Source: Periconia sp. R9002 (Eukaryota > Ascomycota > Dothideomycetes > Pleosporales > Periconiaceae). From it: a stretch of DNA of 64,000 nt. The stretch spans positions 124,001-188,000 of the forward strand of contig JAMAHW010000004.1 in NCBI GenBank assembly GCA_023627715.1, given 5' to 3'. The translations under genes and the position numbers were made by a program. Below the pieces are notes generated by a model. The model was given only the letters and a program-made list of their open reading frames with translations, was not told the DNA's origin and made no database searches. The number at the start of each line of letters is the position of its first letter. The first letter of the stretch is position 1. This document shows positions 23,054 through 37,114 of the stretch, piece by piece.

Positions 23054-24984
23054 GATGTGAGATTCGTAATGTGTGCCGCGATATTGATGAGTGATTGAAA
23101 GAGGAGATCTCTTGGGTAAAATATGTTATAAGAGCCGCGTTGAAGGCAAATCTGAAAATATATATTTCTCATTTGATAGACGTTTGTCTAATACAGTGGT
23201 TCCAGTCGGATCGATGTCACATCCGCCCTTCCGGCCCTGGTCAAAAACGCAGTTGTTTCCCACCCCCGGCAAATTGCAGCGAGGTTGATGCAGTATTTCC
23301 AGTCTTCTTCGGATACTCAGTTACCGGCTTCCGAGTTAATTGATCGGCACGTTGCATGAGCAGCCGGGAGAGGAGCATATACTGGTTCAGTCGGTATATA
23401 CGATGATTCGGTGGGTGTGCATTATGCTTGTTAGTGTTACTTTATCGCAACATACCCTACGTCTTCTAGATGCACATGGGCCAGAATAGGAAATTGCAAT
23501 AATGTTTACTGCACGATGCTGGCTACGGCTTATATATTCTTGGCATCTCATGTCAGATTTGGTTGTGGCATAAGCTGTTTTTGACCGACTTTGCTATGAT
23601 GATGCAATTAATGTCTTAGGTTTTCCGGCCAATTCATAAAATATGCTCTACCTGATTTTAAACGATGATTTTCGAGATACAACGTTTAACTACCATATCA
23701 TTAGAGCTTAAAGCCTCAATCAGTCAGGCCATTTGTTTCCTCTGAGCTGTCCTGCATACAGGACATACCACTGACCAATGAGAGATGCAACTTCATATAA
23801 GCAGGACAAGAACAATTGTTTCAGCTACTTACTTCTTGCAGATACCCGCTTTTAGCCGTGCAGGGCAGAGATAACTAGATTTTTGTTTATCTTTCGTCTT
23901 CGTCGTACCAACCACCTTTTAAGGATAAATTCGTCTCGTGACCAAAAACCTGTATCTGCGGGACACGCAGCTCAAGCGCTCACCGGGACGGTTGTCTGCC
24001 GCTGCCGGAATTAGTGGAGCACACACGCACGGTTAGGTCTAGACTTGCTTTACCTGAAAGGTATTGCCCATCGCTTTCACTCCGCGATTCTCCGACAACT
24101 TACAAACACCTGAAGATTCGAGTCTGAGCACAGAATTATTAGGCGATATACTAACTTGAAAGCAAAATATACTGTTACAACTTACTACTTTAGGTAGCTA
24201 GAAGGATGTAATGTGGTTTTATTTCCGGAGCGGTGACCCCCTCACTTCTTAAAATCACCCATAGTGTAGAGACCATTTCTATTGATTCCAGAAGGGCGAA
24301 GGAATCCACCCAGCCAGGAGCCAACACATACCGGCATAATCGAACTCATCACACATGCATTTGCTACCTTATTTGATAAACTTTACATGCTAGTCTCGTC
24401 ATTTACACATTGTTCTAGTGTACAAATCATGAATCTCTTCAGTGGCTTCCAACCACCTTATTGTTGCATTGTTTTTCTTCTAAATTTATACAGAGATAAA
24501 AATGATTCAGTGCATTGTGCAGTATCTAAGAATAGAAACTAAACAGCTCTACAATGTTCAAACGTATTCACTCCTCATGTATAAAGCCCCGTGGCATTTC
24601 TCATCATTCTACTCCGTCTCGAATCCCCCTACATATCCCAATGAGAGAACAGCTAACCCTACTAACAACAGACACAGGATAAGCAAGATCCATGGCCATG
24701 GATTACTGACTTACGGGGCGGCCCTTTACGCCTAAAATCTTCTTTCTTCTTTGACAAACTATGTCGACACACAAAGGACCCATGATTAGTCGACTCGAGC
24801 AAACACGCAGCTCGCCCGTTCCCAGACTCCCGTGCTGCCGTGATTCATCTGATGATGATGATGATATGTTTGCATTTGGTTCCGGTGATTTGGAGTGTTG
24901 CATGCTGATGCGGAGAATTATTCGGCAAGAGCAACCATGTGGCTCTTTTACGCTAACAGATATCTAGGATACGTTTGTATTTAA
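23054..24984. other. AT-rich gene-poor stretch upstream of the P450
   Basis: About 1.9 kb with many stop codons in all frames. The first few hundred bases are the P450 promoter. A 68-codon open frame at 24761-24967 (plus) contains an Asp run from GAT repeats but has no recognised motif; it could be an upstream exon of the spliced candidate that follows. The stretch could include decayed repeats, but no terminal repeats were found. Confidence 0.4.
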
Positions 24985-25341
24985 CTAAATTCTGTTTCTA
25001 GTCCGTTTTTATGGCAGAGTGGCGGGGATAGTATCGGTTTCTAGCCCTGGATTGCACAGGTAAGTATAGCCCAAGGAGAAGAACTGGCTAACGATGAGTA
25101 TAGGTGTTTTATTTGGAGAAATGCGCGAAGACGTGCAGAGACAAGATCCTTAGGAAGGGTCTCAGGTAAGTACGTCCACCCAAAAAATAAGCTAACAAAA
25201 GAAGGCAGGATACCAATACATAAGGGTACATAAAGTACAGGGAATTAGGAACCGGGTAAGTACCTTCCTACACATTTATCGCTAACAACATGATAGATAA
25301 GGTGGTTTTGTCGCTTTGAAAGCTTTCCACTTGGACTCTAG
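24985..25341 (+). other. Array of three intron-like units splicing into an open frame
   Basis: Three complete intron-like units lie close together on the plus strand: 25060-25103, 25166-25208 and 25256-25296 (44, 43 and 41 nt). Each starts GTAAGTA, has GCTAAC 14-16 bases before its end and finishes in AG. The segments between are 62 and 47 nt. Removing the three units leaves one frame open from about 24985 to the TAG at 25339-25341, encoding a basic, Arg-rich stretch (for example RRRAETRSLGRVSG) of about 70 residues. No start codon was identified in this part; an upstream acceptor (TTTCTAG at about 24995-25001) suggests another exon to the left. The encoded sequence matches no family known to me. 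It may be the 3' end of a small multi-exon gene or a spliced non-coding RNA. It converges on COQ4. Confidence 0.4.
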
Positions 25342-25424
25342 ATCGAATTCCACAAATCAAATTGTTGCAACATTGTTTTCGCACAACATTCTGAACCGTG
25401 ACGTCTATTGATATTGTTGAAAAC

Positions 25425-26343
25425 TTATACAGCTGCCCCAGCAGCAGCCTCCCGAGCTTGCTTTTCCCTCTTCCTCGCCTCTCTTTCTGCTTTGCGTATT
25501 GACCTCATATCGGGAGGTTGCTCGATGCCTAACCTTGCCCTCAACTCATTAACATCCGTTTCTAGCTCTTCCTCCCAGTATACATTGATCACATCATCAC
25601 TCTTGGCCCCGTTTCTGAAAGCCCAGGGCCCGTATATATCCCAAAACCTTTCCCACTCAGCTTTTTTCAAAGTGAGTGCGCTGAACACTGCCAAACCCGT
25701 CATTGGCAGCCCGGTATTCGCGAATTCGAAGGCCTTCAGTGCGACTTCGCCCTCGCGGAACACAGGCAACCCCACCAATGCATGGTAGAAGTCGTGACAT
25801 TCACGATATCTTTGCATCACATAGGCACACTCTTCGTCATCAATATATCGTACAGCGGCCCTTGTGTCTGGCGATACACCTTCAGCATCGAGCCACGCGG
25901 CATAAGCATAGCCCACAGTATTCGAGGGAAGCGCACGAAGGCGAGGTATATCAAGGGATGTGGACGTTAATCGTGGACGATCGCGGAGGATTCGGCGTCC
26001 GGTCGGGTTAAGCAGCATACGGTCGCGGAGCTTGTAGATGAAGTACGGTTGCGCCGTGGCTTCACCGAACGCGGCGATGAGGTCTACTAACATTAGCTGC
26101 TATTTGACACCGATGATGATAGAATATGGACATACCGCCTCTTCTGGGGTCCAGAAAACTCAACAATCCAGAGCCAAAAGCCAGACCCAGCCTCTCTGTC
26201 CGGGTCAAAGGTATGTGGCCCTCATAGTTGGGCGGCGGGCGGTTGAGTACGGAGAAACATCTCGAGCTGGCAGGGAGTATCAAGGTTTGCGCAATGCTTC
26301 TTTGCGCAATTGAGATGGTAGATCGCTTCAAGGACAAAGCCAT
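25425..26343 (-). CDS. COQ4: Ubiquinone biosynthesis protein COQ4, mitochondrial
   Basis: COQ4 organises the CoQ synthome on the matrix face of the inner mitochondrial membrane and is needed for ubiquinone synthesis. 289 residues from exons 26343-26136 and 26086-25425, with a 49-nt intron (GTATGT...GTTAG). The N-terminal 30 residues are basic and hydroxylated without acidic residues ([20 protein letters not shown]), a typical mitochondrial presequence. Family landmarks: [15 protein letters not shown], the zinc motif HDxxH as [10 protein letters not shown], and the flow-on [17 protein letters not shown]. The C-terminus is a Lys/Arg/Glu-rich, Ala-ending tail usual in filamentous fungi. The ATG at 26343 was chosen because it begins the presequence. 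It is divergent from the SET-domain gene with only about 300 bases between. Confidence 0.95.
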
Positions 26344-26646
26344 CTTCGCGGCGAGCAATTCAAATGATAACCATGGCAATAGCAAAGCTCCTGTTCATCA
26401 GATGGTGGTGTGACGCTTTCATGGGACACTAGCTTCAGCCACATATGATTATCGATAAGAGATGGATGCGCCACACACACCGCCACGGGAATACAAATCA
26501 CGCCTTTTCAGATGTTGAGTCAAACCTTGTTCCTACTACATGGAAAGTGGAAATCGAGAAAAAGATAAAAGAACAAGAGTTTAGGACTTGTATCACACTA
26601 TAAGGCCAGACTTTATCACGTACAGTCAGTAGACAACACTCCAGTC
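26344..26646. other. Divergent promoter between COQ4 and SET-domain gene
   Basis: 303 bases between two divergent start codons. No specific motif is assigned. Confidence 0.45.
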
Positions 26647-28106
26647 ATGGCCGCAGCACTTGACCCAGGAGAGAAGCACACCCGCTTCATAGAATGGGCA
26701 GAGTCACAAGGCGTCCAGATCAACGGTGTAGCTCCCGCCCAATTCGTTGACCGAGGAATGGGAATCGTAGCTGCGAAAGACTTGAAAGTGCGTTACCCCA
26801 TCAAAATCGCTACCCTATCAATTCCTGCTAAGTTTTCAAGAAAGGAGACTGCTTAGTACATGTTCCCAACACCACTCTCGTCACAGTGGCACTCAACTCG
26901 ATCTATAAGATGAAGTTTGCCGCATCAATAACTGTGCATGCGAGACTGGCTACTTACTTTTCGTTGTTGGCGACAGATGAGCAGAGTCCGTATAAGTTGT
27001 GGCAGGATGTTTGGCCGACCGAAGATGACTTTAAGAGCATATTACCGCTGTATTGGCCAAAAGAGCTGCAAGAACTTCTTCCCCCTGATGCCAGTGGTAC
27101 GTCAAATCCAACCAGGTCCCATTTTAGAGCTTTTCCCCCGATCTGATACCGTGTACAGATCTCCTTGCCAAACAGAAAGTAAACTTGGAGAAGGACTGTG
27201 AGTCCACCCCTTCACTGAACTTTTCCTCTTTGTGAACCAACACTGACTGGTTTCTTCAAAAAGACCAATCAATCACAAAGCTCTTCCCCTCTATTCCCCG
27301 CTCAGTCTTCACCTACAACTGGGTGGCTGTTAACACGCGTTGCTTCTACTTCGACTACCCCGACCTCCCCTCGGCAAGTCCCAAGCTTCCAAAGAAGCGC
27401 GCAAACCTCACGGCCGAGGACTGCTACGCCCTTTGCCCGTTCCTAGTACGCACCCAAAACCTACGTAATGAAGCACACACAAACACAGCTAACAAACCCC
27501 CAGGACTACTTCAACCACGCCTCAACGGGCTGCAACCCAACCGCCACCGCAAAAGGGTACTCGGTGCACGCAGACCGCGACTACAAAGCCGGAGAAGAAG
27601 TCTACGTAACCTACGGCTCACACAGCAACGACTTCCTCCTCGCCGAATACGGCTTCATCCTCTCTTCACCCTCCTCCACCCCCGAAACCGACAAAACAAC
27701 AAACACCCACGACAACATCCCCCTCGACCACCTCCTCCTCCCACACGTCTCCCCCTCGCAGGCCGAAACCCTCAAGAGCGACGGCTTCTACGGCACCTAC
27801 ACGCTCTGGAACACGAACCCACCGACCGTGTGTCACCGCACGCAGGGCGTCGTGAGGTTGCTCACGTTACCTGAGCGGAGGTACTCTGCGTTCGTGGGCG
27901 GGACGGATGAAGGGGGTGCGGATCAGGCGCGCGTGGATCGGTTTTTGGTAGATGTGTTGGTCAAGTATGAGAGGGAGGTTTTGAGGGTTTTGGATGAGGT
28001 GGAAGGGGTGAAGGGGTATGCTGGGGATGTATTGAGGAGGAGGTGGAGACAGATTGCGGGGATTGTGAGGAGGGCTGTTAAGGGGTTGGGTGGGGAGGGG
28101 GTGTAG
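26647..28106 (+). CDS. SET-domain lysine methyltransferase (SETD3/LSMT-like)
   Basis: SET-domain protein of the RuBisCO-LSMT/SETD3/Rkm class, which uses S-adenosylmethionine to methylate lysine (or histidine) of non-histone proteins such as ribosomal or translation proteins. 406 residues from five exons: 26647-26787, 26841-27096, 27159-27197, 27264-27445 and 27504-28106; introns of 53, 62, 66 and 58 nt, and exon 3 is only 39 nt. The N-terminus ([15 protein letters not shown]... [14 protein letters not shown]) is the class hallmark. Core SET motifs are [12 protein letters not shown], then [12 protein letters not shown] (the NHxxxxN-like SAM/active-site motif) and [21 protein letters not shown] with the catalytic Tyr. 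The LSMT-type C-terminal substrate-binding part follows. The target protein is unknown. Confidence 0.88.
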
Positions 28107-28885
28107 GGAGGTGGATGGTGTGGGTGTTTGTTGCTCGAGGTTAGGAGAATGTATGGAAAAGGAGAAGGAGGGTAATGTGGGTGTACTCGAATTACCGGCG
28201 GTGTCGACGTGGGAAAAGAACAAGAAGATGATGCGTAGTTCCATTCCCACACATCCACATCCCCATCAAGCTCGTAAACCCATTCCAACAAAACAACATC
28301 ACTTTTCAAACCATGCCCTCAACACACACACACGCATACATACCAATCATCAAAAATATCCCACACACTTCAACCCCACGCAATCCCCCCTCTTTCCACC
28401 CCACACACTTACACACCACCCGCCCCCATGGGGTTACCAACCTCGCTCAACGATGTCGTGCTCATCGCCAACCTGACGTGCTCGCCACTACCCCAGCGGC
28501 CAACCTCAATCGAGCCATCCCACCCACGCAAGCGCACAGGGAACAAGTCTACTAAAGGAAAAGTGTTACATTTTTGGGTTTCTCCCCGGGGATCGGCTTC
28601 ACGGGTAGATCATCTTTTTTTGTTAGATCTGAGGCGGGCGGAGTGGCCCACTCACAAAGTTTATATGCACGTCAAGGATATTTTGATTGCCAAGCTTTAC
28701 AATGGACGGAAAATAATTGTTCTATCGCTATCGATGATAAATGTGAAGGAAAGCATGTGAGAAAGATCATAAGATCTCATGCCATACTGTTCCTCTATTC
28801 TAAAAGAGACAAACAAATCCAACCCCGCATATGTGCCCGTGAAATCATTCAATATGCATCACTTAGAAAGATGTGTTCAAACATA
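28107..28885. other. Convergent 3' flanks, CA-rich tract
   Basis: Between the ends of the SET-domain gene and ATP sulfurylase. The plus strand is very rich in C and A from about 28240 to 28560, including a short (CA) run near 28324. Open frames here are low-complexity and are not supported as genes. Confidence 0.5.
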
Positions 28886-31689
<2,804 letters not shown>

Positions 31690-32649
31690 TCAAGTAAGAC
31701 GTGCCTCCTCGAGCTTGGCTGCCAGCTCTTCTTCTTGTTGCTTTTTCTGACTCTCTGCAAGAAATTGGGCATATCGCGACTTGGGGTTGTGAATACCGCA
31801 CTCGGTCTTCTTCTGCCCCTTCCAGCGACCCGATCGCTCATCCTCACCAGCCGCCACGGGCTGGGTCGAATGCCAGTCGCCGACGCTCTTGTAACCCCTG
31901 TCCAGAAGGGCGTTGTAGGGAACCTTGTTGGCATCCACGTACTCCTTGACCTGAGCAAATGACCAGTTTGCAAGTGGGTTGATCTTGATCATGCCGGATT
32001 CATCGACTTCAATGATGTCGAGATCACCGCGCTTGCCGCCTTGACTCTTTCTCCGTCCAGTGAGCACAGCCTTGACCTGGAGTTCGTTGTTCGCACGCTG
32101 GAGTGGTTCGACCTTGGCAACAAAATCGTACAGCTCGTCGTTGGTCTCCCACAACTTCTCGCCATACTTGGCATTGAATTCTTCGACGGTTTCGCAGTCA
32201 CGGGGCTTGTAGACGTGGATGGGCATGCCGTAACGCCTTCGAACGCGGTCGACCAATGCAAGAGTTTCGTCGAAGTGGTGCAGAGTGTCGAGGAAGATGA
32301 GGTCGATGTTGTGCTTGATGGGGCCATCGAGCTTGGAGAGCATGTCCAGGGTCACCAGGCCAGTCAGCCCGAAGGCGGTGGTTTGGAAGAGGCCGGGCAG
32401 AGAAGCAATGCACCATTTCAGTACATCTACAACGGGTTAGTCCACGGACTGCAGTACTGATATGGAAGACATACCCTGAGGCTCAAGCTGTTGCAACTGG
32501 GCGTTCAAGAATTTGAGATGGGGTTTGGTGAAATACACTTCGGGCAGGCTCTCGTGACTGGAAGAACCGGAGGCATAGCCAGACTCGTCGTCGTTGATGA
32601 AGGTCGTCTTCTCAACATATTTCTGGGGGGTGAAAAGAGTAGACGACAT
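31690..32649 (-). CDS. MET16: PAPS reductase (phosphoadenylyl-sulfate reductase)
   Basis: It reduces PAPS to sulfite with thioredoxin, the third step of sulfate assimilation after ATP sulfurylase and APS kinase. 303 residues from exons 32649-32475 and 32426-31690 with a 48-nt intron (GTATGT...TTGTAG). Motifs: PQDVLKWCIASLPGLFQTTA (nucleotide-binding start of the PAPS-reductase fold), FLDTLHHFDET, and the redox-active Cys near the C-terminus in KKTECGIH. The cysteine pairs typical of APS reductases are missing, consistent with PAPS rather than APS as substrate. The start at 32649 gives MSSTLFTPQKY; the upstream in-frame extension lacks an obvious better ATG. Its neighbour on the same strand is ATP sulfurylase, so two enzymes of one pathway are linked here. 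Confidence 0.95.
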
Positions 32650-33876
32650 GGTTAATTGCAGCAACAAGTGCGTCAAGAGGTGGTGGTTTTATTTGAGAGG
32701 CGAGTTGATTTTACGAGAGAAGATGTGGAGGCGACGAGGGAATAGAAGGGCCGGGGCTATGTAACTTGAAAGAAGCAAGAGGACAGAGCCATTGCCTCGA
32801 GGAGATATAATCCAGGTCCGCCATCGGGCTCCTGGTGGAGCATCAGAGGGGGAAGGTCTCATACTCCAGAAGTATGGCGCAATCCGCGCTAACCCTCTCC
32901 CATACAAAACTTTTTCAGGACAAAGGTGTGATTTTGGACCAATCAGATGACGGAGGGGGCAAGAATAGTATGGCCGGGAGCATCTGTGCCTGAATATGGC
33001 TCCGCGGCTCTCGAATGAGTAATCGCCATAGTGCGTTGGTTGCAAATCAGCCTTGGTGTGTAGAAATGCTGTCATGGAAAAAGGCGAGGAACCACGGACC
33101 ATCATGACAAACAACATCAACACAGGACGGTGATGGATGATGCAAAGACAAACCGAGCTGGGATAAACATGAATCTGACAATCTTTCTGTTTGCTTGATA
33201 ATTATTCGATTCGCCCCTTTGCCTGATTCTGCGTGGAAATATCAGTATGTGCGCATCATTAATCACATACGCACACGACAGTGCCCATTGATGCGTTCAC
33301 GGTGAAAGACATCAACAAAACCTGCACATGCAATTTCCAACCGGTTTCTCCCTCACAATTAATGCAGTCGCTTCACAAGCCGCACACATTTGCACGGCTG
33401 CTTATAAATGAAAGGTGTCAGACAAGAGACTGACCGCGCATTTCGTCCATCGGTCGGCTCGTCGGCCCCGAGCGACGAGCCGAATTGCCCGGTGTGGCGA
33501 TGAGTTTCATATGGGTGTAGTGTGTTGCTGCTTGCTTAGATCATCATCATATCTACCGCTCGTTGGCCACACAAATTCTCGTGTACGGTGCTTCCAAAGC
33601 TGGGGAAACGGTTTTCTCCATGTTTTTTTGACGCGAAAGAGGAGGCTCCTCAACAATGCAGTGACGGGTAGCACGACATGATCTGCAAGATCCCCATCGG
33701 CCACTAATCCTATTGCGGATGGGCGTCTTTTGCGGAGAAAAGGATCTACCGCTTCACTAACGCTTCACTAACCAAATTGATTGAATTGCAAGAATTTCTA
33801 GAAGCAAATTCAGAATGGATTCAAACCTTCCATTCTGGCAAGGTTTACATAATTTTACGTTTCATGGTGATGCTTT
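32650..33876. other. Intergenic, MET16 upstream region
   Basis: About 1.2 kb. It includes the PAPS reductase promoter and the 3' flank of the UFL1-like gene. ATGCTGTCAT at 33066-33075 differs by one base from the CYS3/MetR consensus ATGRYRYCAT. An open frame at 32689-33123 (minus) has no family resemblance and is not called. Confidence 0.45.
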
Positions 33877-35958
33877 TCATGCTTGCTCAGCCATGTGCGC
33901 CATGACTTTTTGGTCGTCTGCCCCCAATGTTCCCGACTTTGCCATTTCCTTCCACTTCTCCAGCTGCTCATAATCTTCTCCACTTACCTTGGATTTTAGT
34001 TGCTTCAGCAACTTGGGGGCAAACTTTCCTGTAGCGTATACAACTCCCGGGTAGTGTTTAGAAGAGAGAACCACGACAAGGGTAAGGAATAGCAGTGGCC
34101 CGTCGGTTTTCGGCTTCTGCATCCTCCTTACCATGTCGCCAACGAGAACTTTCTTCGCCTCTTCTGTTGAGACAGGCTCAGCTCCATGTATCTCCTGCTT
34201 CTTTTCGAACCTATCTATAGACGATAGGGTACTGGCCAAGTCTTTCTTATCTGATGACAGGCTGGTCTCTAGCTTTTGTACATTCTTCGCCGTCTTGCTG
34301 CTGCGAATCAATCCCTGCGTTCGAGCCTTGGCTAATGAATCGGGTACGAGTTCCTTTCGAATGTAGGTAGATAGCAAATCAGCAAGCTGATCACGAAACT
34401 TTGCATCTCCGATGGCATCGAGTGCTTCGCAATAGTTTCTCTGTCGTGATACCACTCGTTTGATCCAGAATGCCGCAAATTCCGACTCGCTCTGTGATTC
34501 TGCCTCGGAAAGTACAGACCAGAAGTGCTCTACGAGCGACTTTTCCAATGCTCCGTTGTTGAATGACGCGACAACTTTCTGTGCTAGTGGGGATATCGTA
34601 TGAAGAACGTCTGCCAGCTGGAACTTCATGTCTTTGGCAGGAGTCTCTTTAGAGATTTGATCTTTTGCCAGCTCTTTGGTAGAGTTGAAAAGTGCTTCCA
34701 CGTCGCGATCATATGAGGCCGATGCGAACAATATGCTGCCAGCATGACGAATGTTCGCCGGCAGAGAGCTAGTCCCACTGGTGGCTTGCTCCGTCAACGT
34801 TTTCGCGATATCCTCAGCAGTAGTTTGAGGCAGCTCAGATCGAAACCATTCTGATCCAATGTCAAGGTAACCGCTATCCTTCTCAAGCGAAACTATATCT
34901 TGGGAGGCTCGAATCGATAGATAAGGTTTTGAAATAGCAAAAGGACCGGTAAGATAGACAGATGGCAAGGCCGCAAATAGTTCGTCAACGTCGCCCGAAG
35001 ATTTATATACGGCATCAAAATTTTCAGCAAAGACTCTTTTGTCGATGTAGGATAGTGTCCCGGCTTCTAGTTGAGCAATCATCTTTCTGCTCTCCTCGAC
35101 GACTGATCCTTTGGGAGTACAATGGATTGATCCTGCCTCTTCCGTGAAGATGATCTCAGAAGACCAACTTTGAGTTTCGATTATTTTGTCGAAAATCCGC
35201 CGAATAAACCATAGAGGTGGTTCACCAGGCAGCGAGGGAGACGATATATTCAGTGGCCTACATATCATTAGCTTTAGTGCTGATCAGGTTTGTATATGCG
35301 TACTTACTTCAGATCTTTCATTGAAGTCTCAATTGTCTCATTCAAATTGTTTGATAAACTCTCCTCATACCTTCTGTCAATGAGATAACCATCTGTTTCA
35401 TAAGCGTTCTCGCTAAAATCCCGTGATAGGATCAAAGCATCTATGCCTGCTTGAGATATGTCATGTTCTTTTGAATATGCGGCTTTAAACAGAACACGGT
35501 GTTTTAGAATTTCGCTGAGATTGTTAAGTATTGAGGTACGTTCTTCCGTGGTGATAATCATTGACTGATTTTGGCTGAGTGATGCCAACTGTGGAGACGC
35601 CTGTATAAGACGGAGGACGACATCTTTATCGACATCTAACTCATCGGCTGCCCTTATTAATGGCAACCGGCTCTTTTCTGAATGAAAGTATTAGTATGGT
35701 AAAAATATCATCATGCTATGCGCAATAGCTACCTTCGGTTACCAAAGCTTCGAAGCTACGAAAGAGATGTTTCGCAGTCACGAAACTTCCACCACTCTTT
35801 GTCAAAACTAACTTGGGTAGAGTGTGAGGCTCTTGGTCGCGTGTGTCCGTTAACGGCGGGAACTCTTCAAATATTTCTTGTATGTCCTGTTCCGAGAACA
35901 TTTTCACTGAGGCATTCTCGCCATGCACCCCATTGCGACCTGGTAGAAATGAGAACAT
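33877..35958 (-). CDS. UFL1-like protein (E3 UFM1-protein ligase 1 family)
   Basis: Predicted protein of 658 residues from exons 35958-35733, 35677-35308 and 35257-33877; introns of 55 and 50 nt. It shows the build of UFL1: a row of winged-helix-like segments (for example LPLIRAADELDVDKDVVLRL), then a helical C-terminal half. The clearest likeness is near the C-terminus, where GPLLFLTLVVVLSSKHY, then AxGxxxPxxxxxLxSK-type spacing (ATGKFAPKLLKQLKSKVS) and EQLEKWKEM match the last conserved block of UFL1. In animals and plants UFL1 with DDRGK1 attaches UFM1 to ribosomal protein uL24 at the ER. Animal UFL1 is about 790 residues, so this one is shorter, lacking mainly the charged middle. A start at 35901 is equally possible. 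The assignment rests on recollection of the family and is moderate; an unknown fungal family is the alternative. Confidence 0.6.
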
Positions 35959-36265
35959 TCGAGGTGTGAAGTTCAAAGCATATGAAAGACAGGTCGGCCT
36001 AAGATTTGAGTCGGCTGAATATTTGGGGGAAAGAAAGTCGCAAATGCTATCGTGGAAATACTTTGTAGATTTGGGTGTGTAATGTTGATAGTATGGATAC
36101 CGAATGGTCCACTTGGACTTTTGGGTGTAGCCGAACGAACAGCTGGGGGTGCTCCGAGAAACCTCCGACGACGAAATGATAAGGAGCAACACCACTTTGT
36201 CGTGCCATCTCAACCTCACGACTTTCCGTCTTCCGGCAAGCAATCCACCCACAGCCGCCGCCATC
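35959..36265. other. Divergent promoter between UFL1-like and MRP2 genes
   Basis: 307 bases between divergent starts. The minus-strand frame stays open here, but it probably represents leader rather than coding sequence. No motif is assigned. Confidence 0.45.
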
Positions 36266-36714
36266 ATGTCTCAATTCCGCGCGAAGAAACTCGATATCAC
36301 GGGCTTCATCAATGCCCGTAACATTCGCGACCACACCAAGCGCAAGGTGTTTGCAGAGAACGAGGCCGAGAGGTATGCGCACCACTCCCTAGCCATCAAA
36401 GCTTGTAGCTAAATGTGTATTACCCAGGAATGCGCTCCGATTCATCATCCGTAATACAACACTCCCGCAGCGTGTCCGCGCACAGGCCCAGCTCGAGCTG
36501 TCAAAGATGCATTGCTACACGAGGTTCACACAGATCAAGAATAGGTGTATAATGGGAGGTAGAGGAAGAGGTGTTTTTTCCGACTTCCGGATGGCCAGGG
36601 TATATTGGATCGCTCTATTAGTTGGAGAACTCAAAGCTGACGATTTTCTAGTACCAATTCCGCATAAACGCGATAGCAGGCCTTATCCCGGGTGTTAGGA
36701 AGGCAAGCTGGTAG
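36266..36714 (+). CDS. MRP2: Mitochondrial ribosomal protein uS14m (Mrp2/Rsm-type S14)
   Basis: Small-subunit protein of the mitochondrial ribosome, 113 residues from exons 36266-36372, 36428-36599 and 36652-36714 with introns of 55 and 52 nt. The S14 signature is complete after splicing: RNALRFIIRNTTLPQ, QLELSKM, RFTQIKNRCIMGGRGRGV, then DFRMARYQFRINAIAG and the typical C-terminus GVRKASW. There is no zinc-binding Cys pair, as in most mitochondrial S14 proteins. Length agrees with the yeast protein (about 115). It is divergent from the UFL1-like gene. Confidence 0.96.
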
Positions 36715-36868
36715 TCTGATGCGATGATGTGGAGCATGGCAAGAGATTATTGTACAATAGCTGGCATCGGAGCACATCGGGAGGCGTTCAAAATGACTGT
36801 AATATTGGCAAATGTGTAGGAACTAGGAAAATAGAGAGTGTATTGACTGATCTAGTGACTATGTACGG

Positions 36869-36896
36869 GGGCAGTGGGTATATATACCCACTGCCC
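36869..36896. repeat. 28-bp perfect palindrome
   Basis: The two halves are exact reverse complements with no spacer, centred between 36882 and 36883 on TATA/TATA, with outer arms GGGCAGTGGG and CCCACTGCCC. A second palindrome starts at its last base. It could extrude as a cruciform, be a dimeric protein-binding site, or form a strong hairpin in RNA. Confidence 0.95.
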
Positions 36897-36913
36897 TGCT
36901 GCCTAGGCAGCAG
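36896..36913. repeat. 18-bp perfect palindrome, abutting the first
   Basis: Centred on CCTAGG between 36904 and 36905, with arms CTGCTGCCT and AGGCAGCAG and no spacer. It shares base 36896 with the 28-bp palindrome. Confidence 0.95.
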
Positions 36914-37091
36914 CCTGGGCAGCGAAAAAACAAACGCTCTGTGAATGGACATGATCACGTGACAGGACTATAACCAACAAAATGTAGCAATAGAAACGTG
37001 TGTGTATTGCTTCACGGGGACTTTCGCAGACCGCTCCTTCCCAAACGCAAACGCTCTTCTTCAGTCGCCGCCACCTTGAATCACTTACACT

Positions 37092-37114
37092 ACTCACTCA
37101 CTCACTCACTCACA
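37092..37114. repeat. TCAC tetranucleotide run
   Basis: About five copies of ACTC/TCAC in tandem, about 160 bases upstream of the Arb2-domain start codon. Confidence 0.85.

Noticed and set aside
28240..28560. Short proline/histidine-rich frames in the CA-rich tract
   Set aside because: Caused by base composition; no start context and no conserved motif.
33066..33075. CYS3/MetR site upstream of PAPS reductase
   Set aside because: It differs by one base from the consensus and lies over 400 bases upstream; one-mismatch hits occur often by chance.
32689..33123. 144-codon minus-strand frame upstream of PAPS reductase
   Set aside because: No family likeness, weak start and position in a promoter region.
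35959..36267. N-terminal extension of the UFL1-like protein up to 36267
   Set aside because: It runs to the start of the divergent S14 gene and has no family likeness; the shorter start is preferred.
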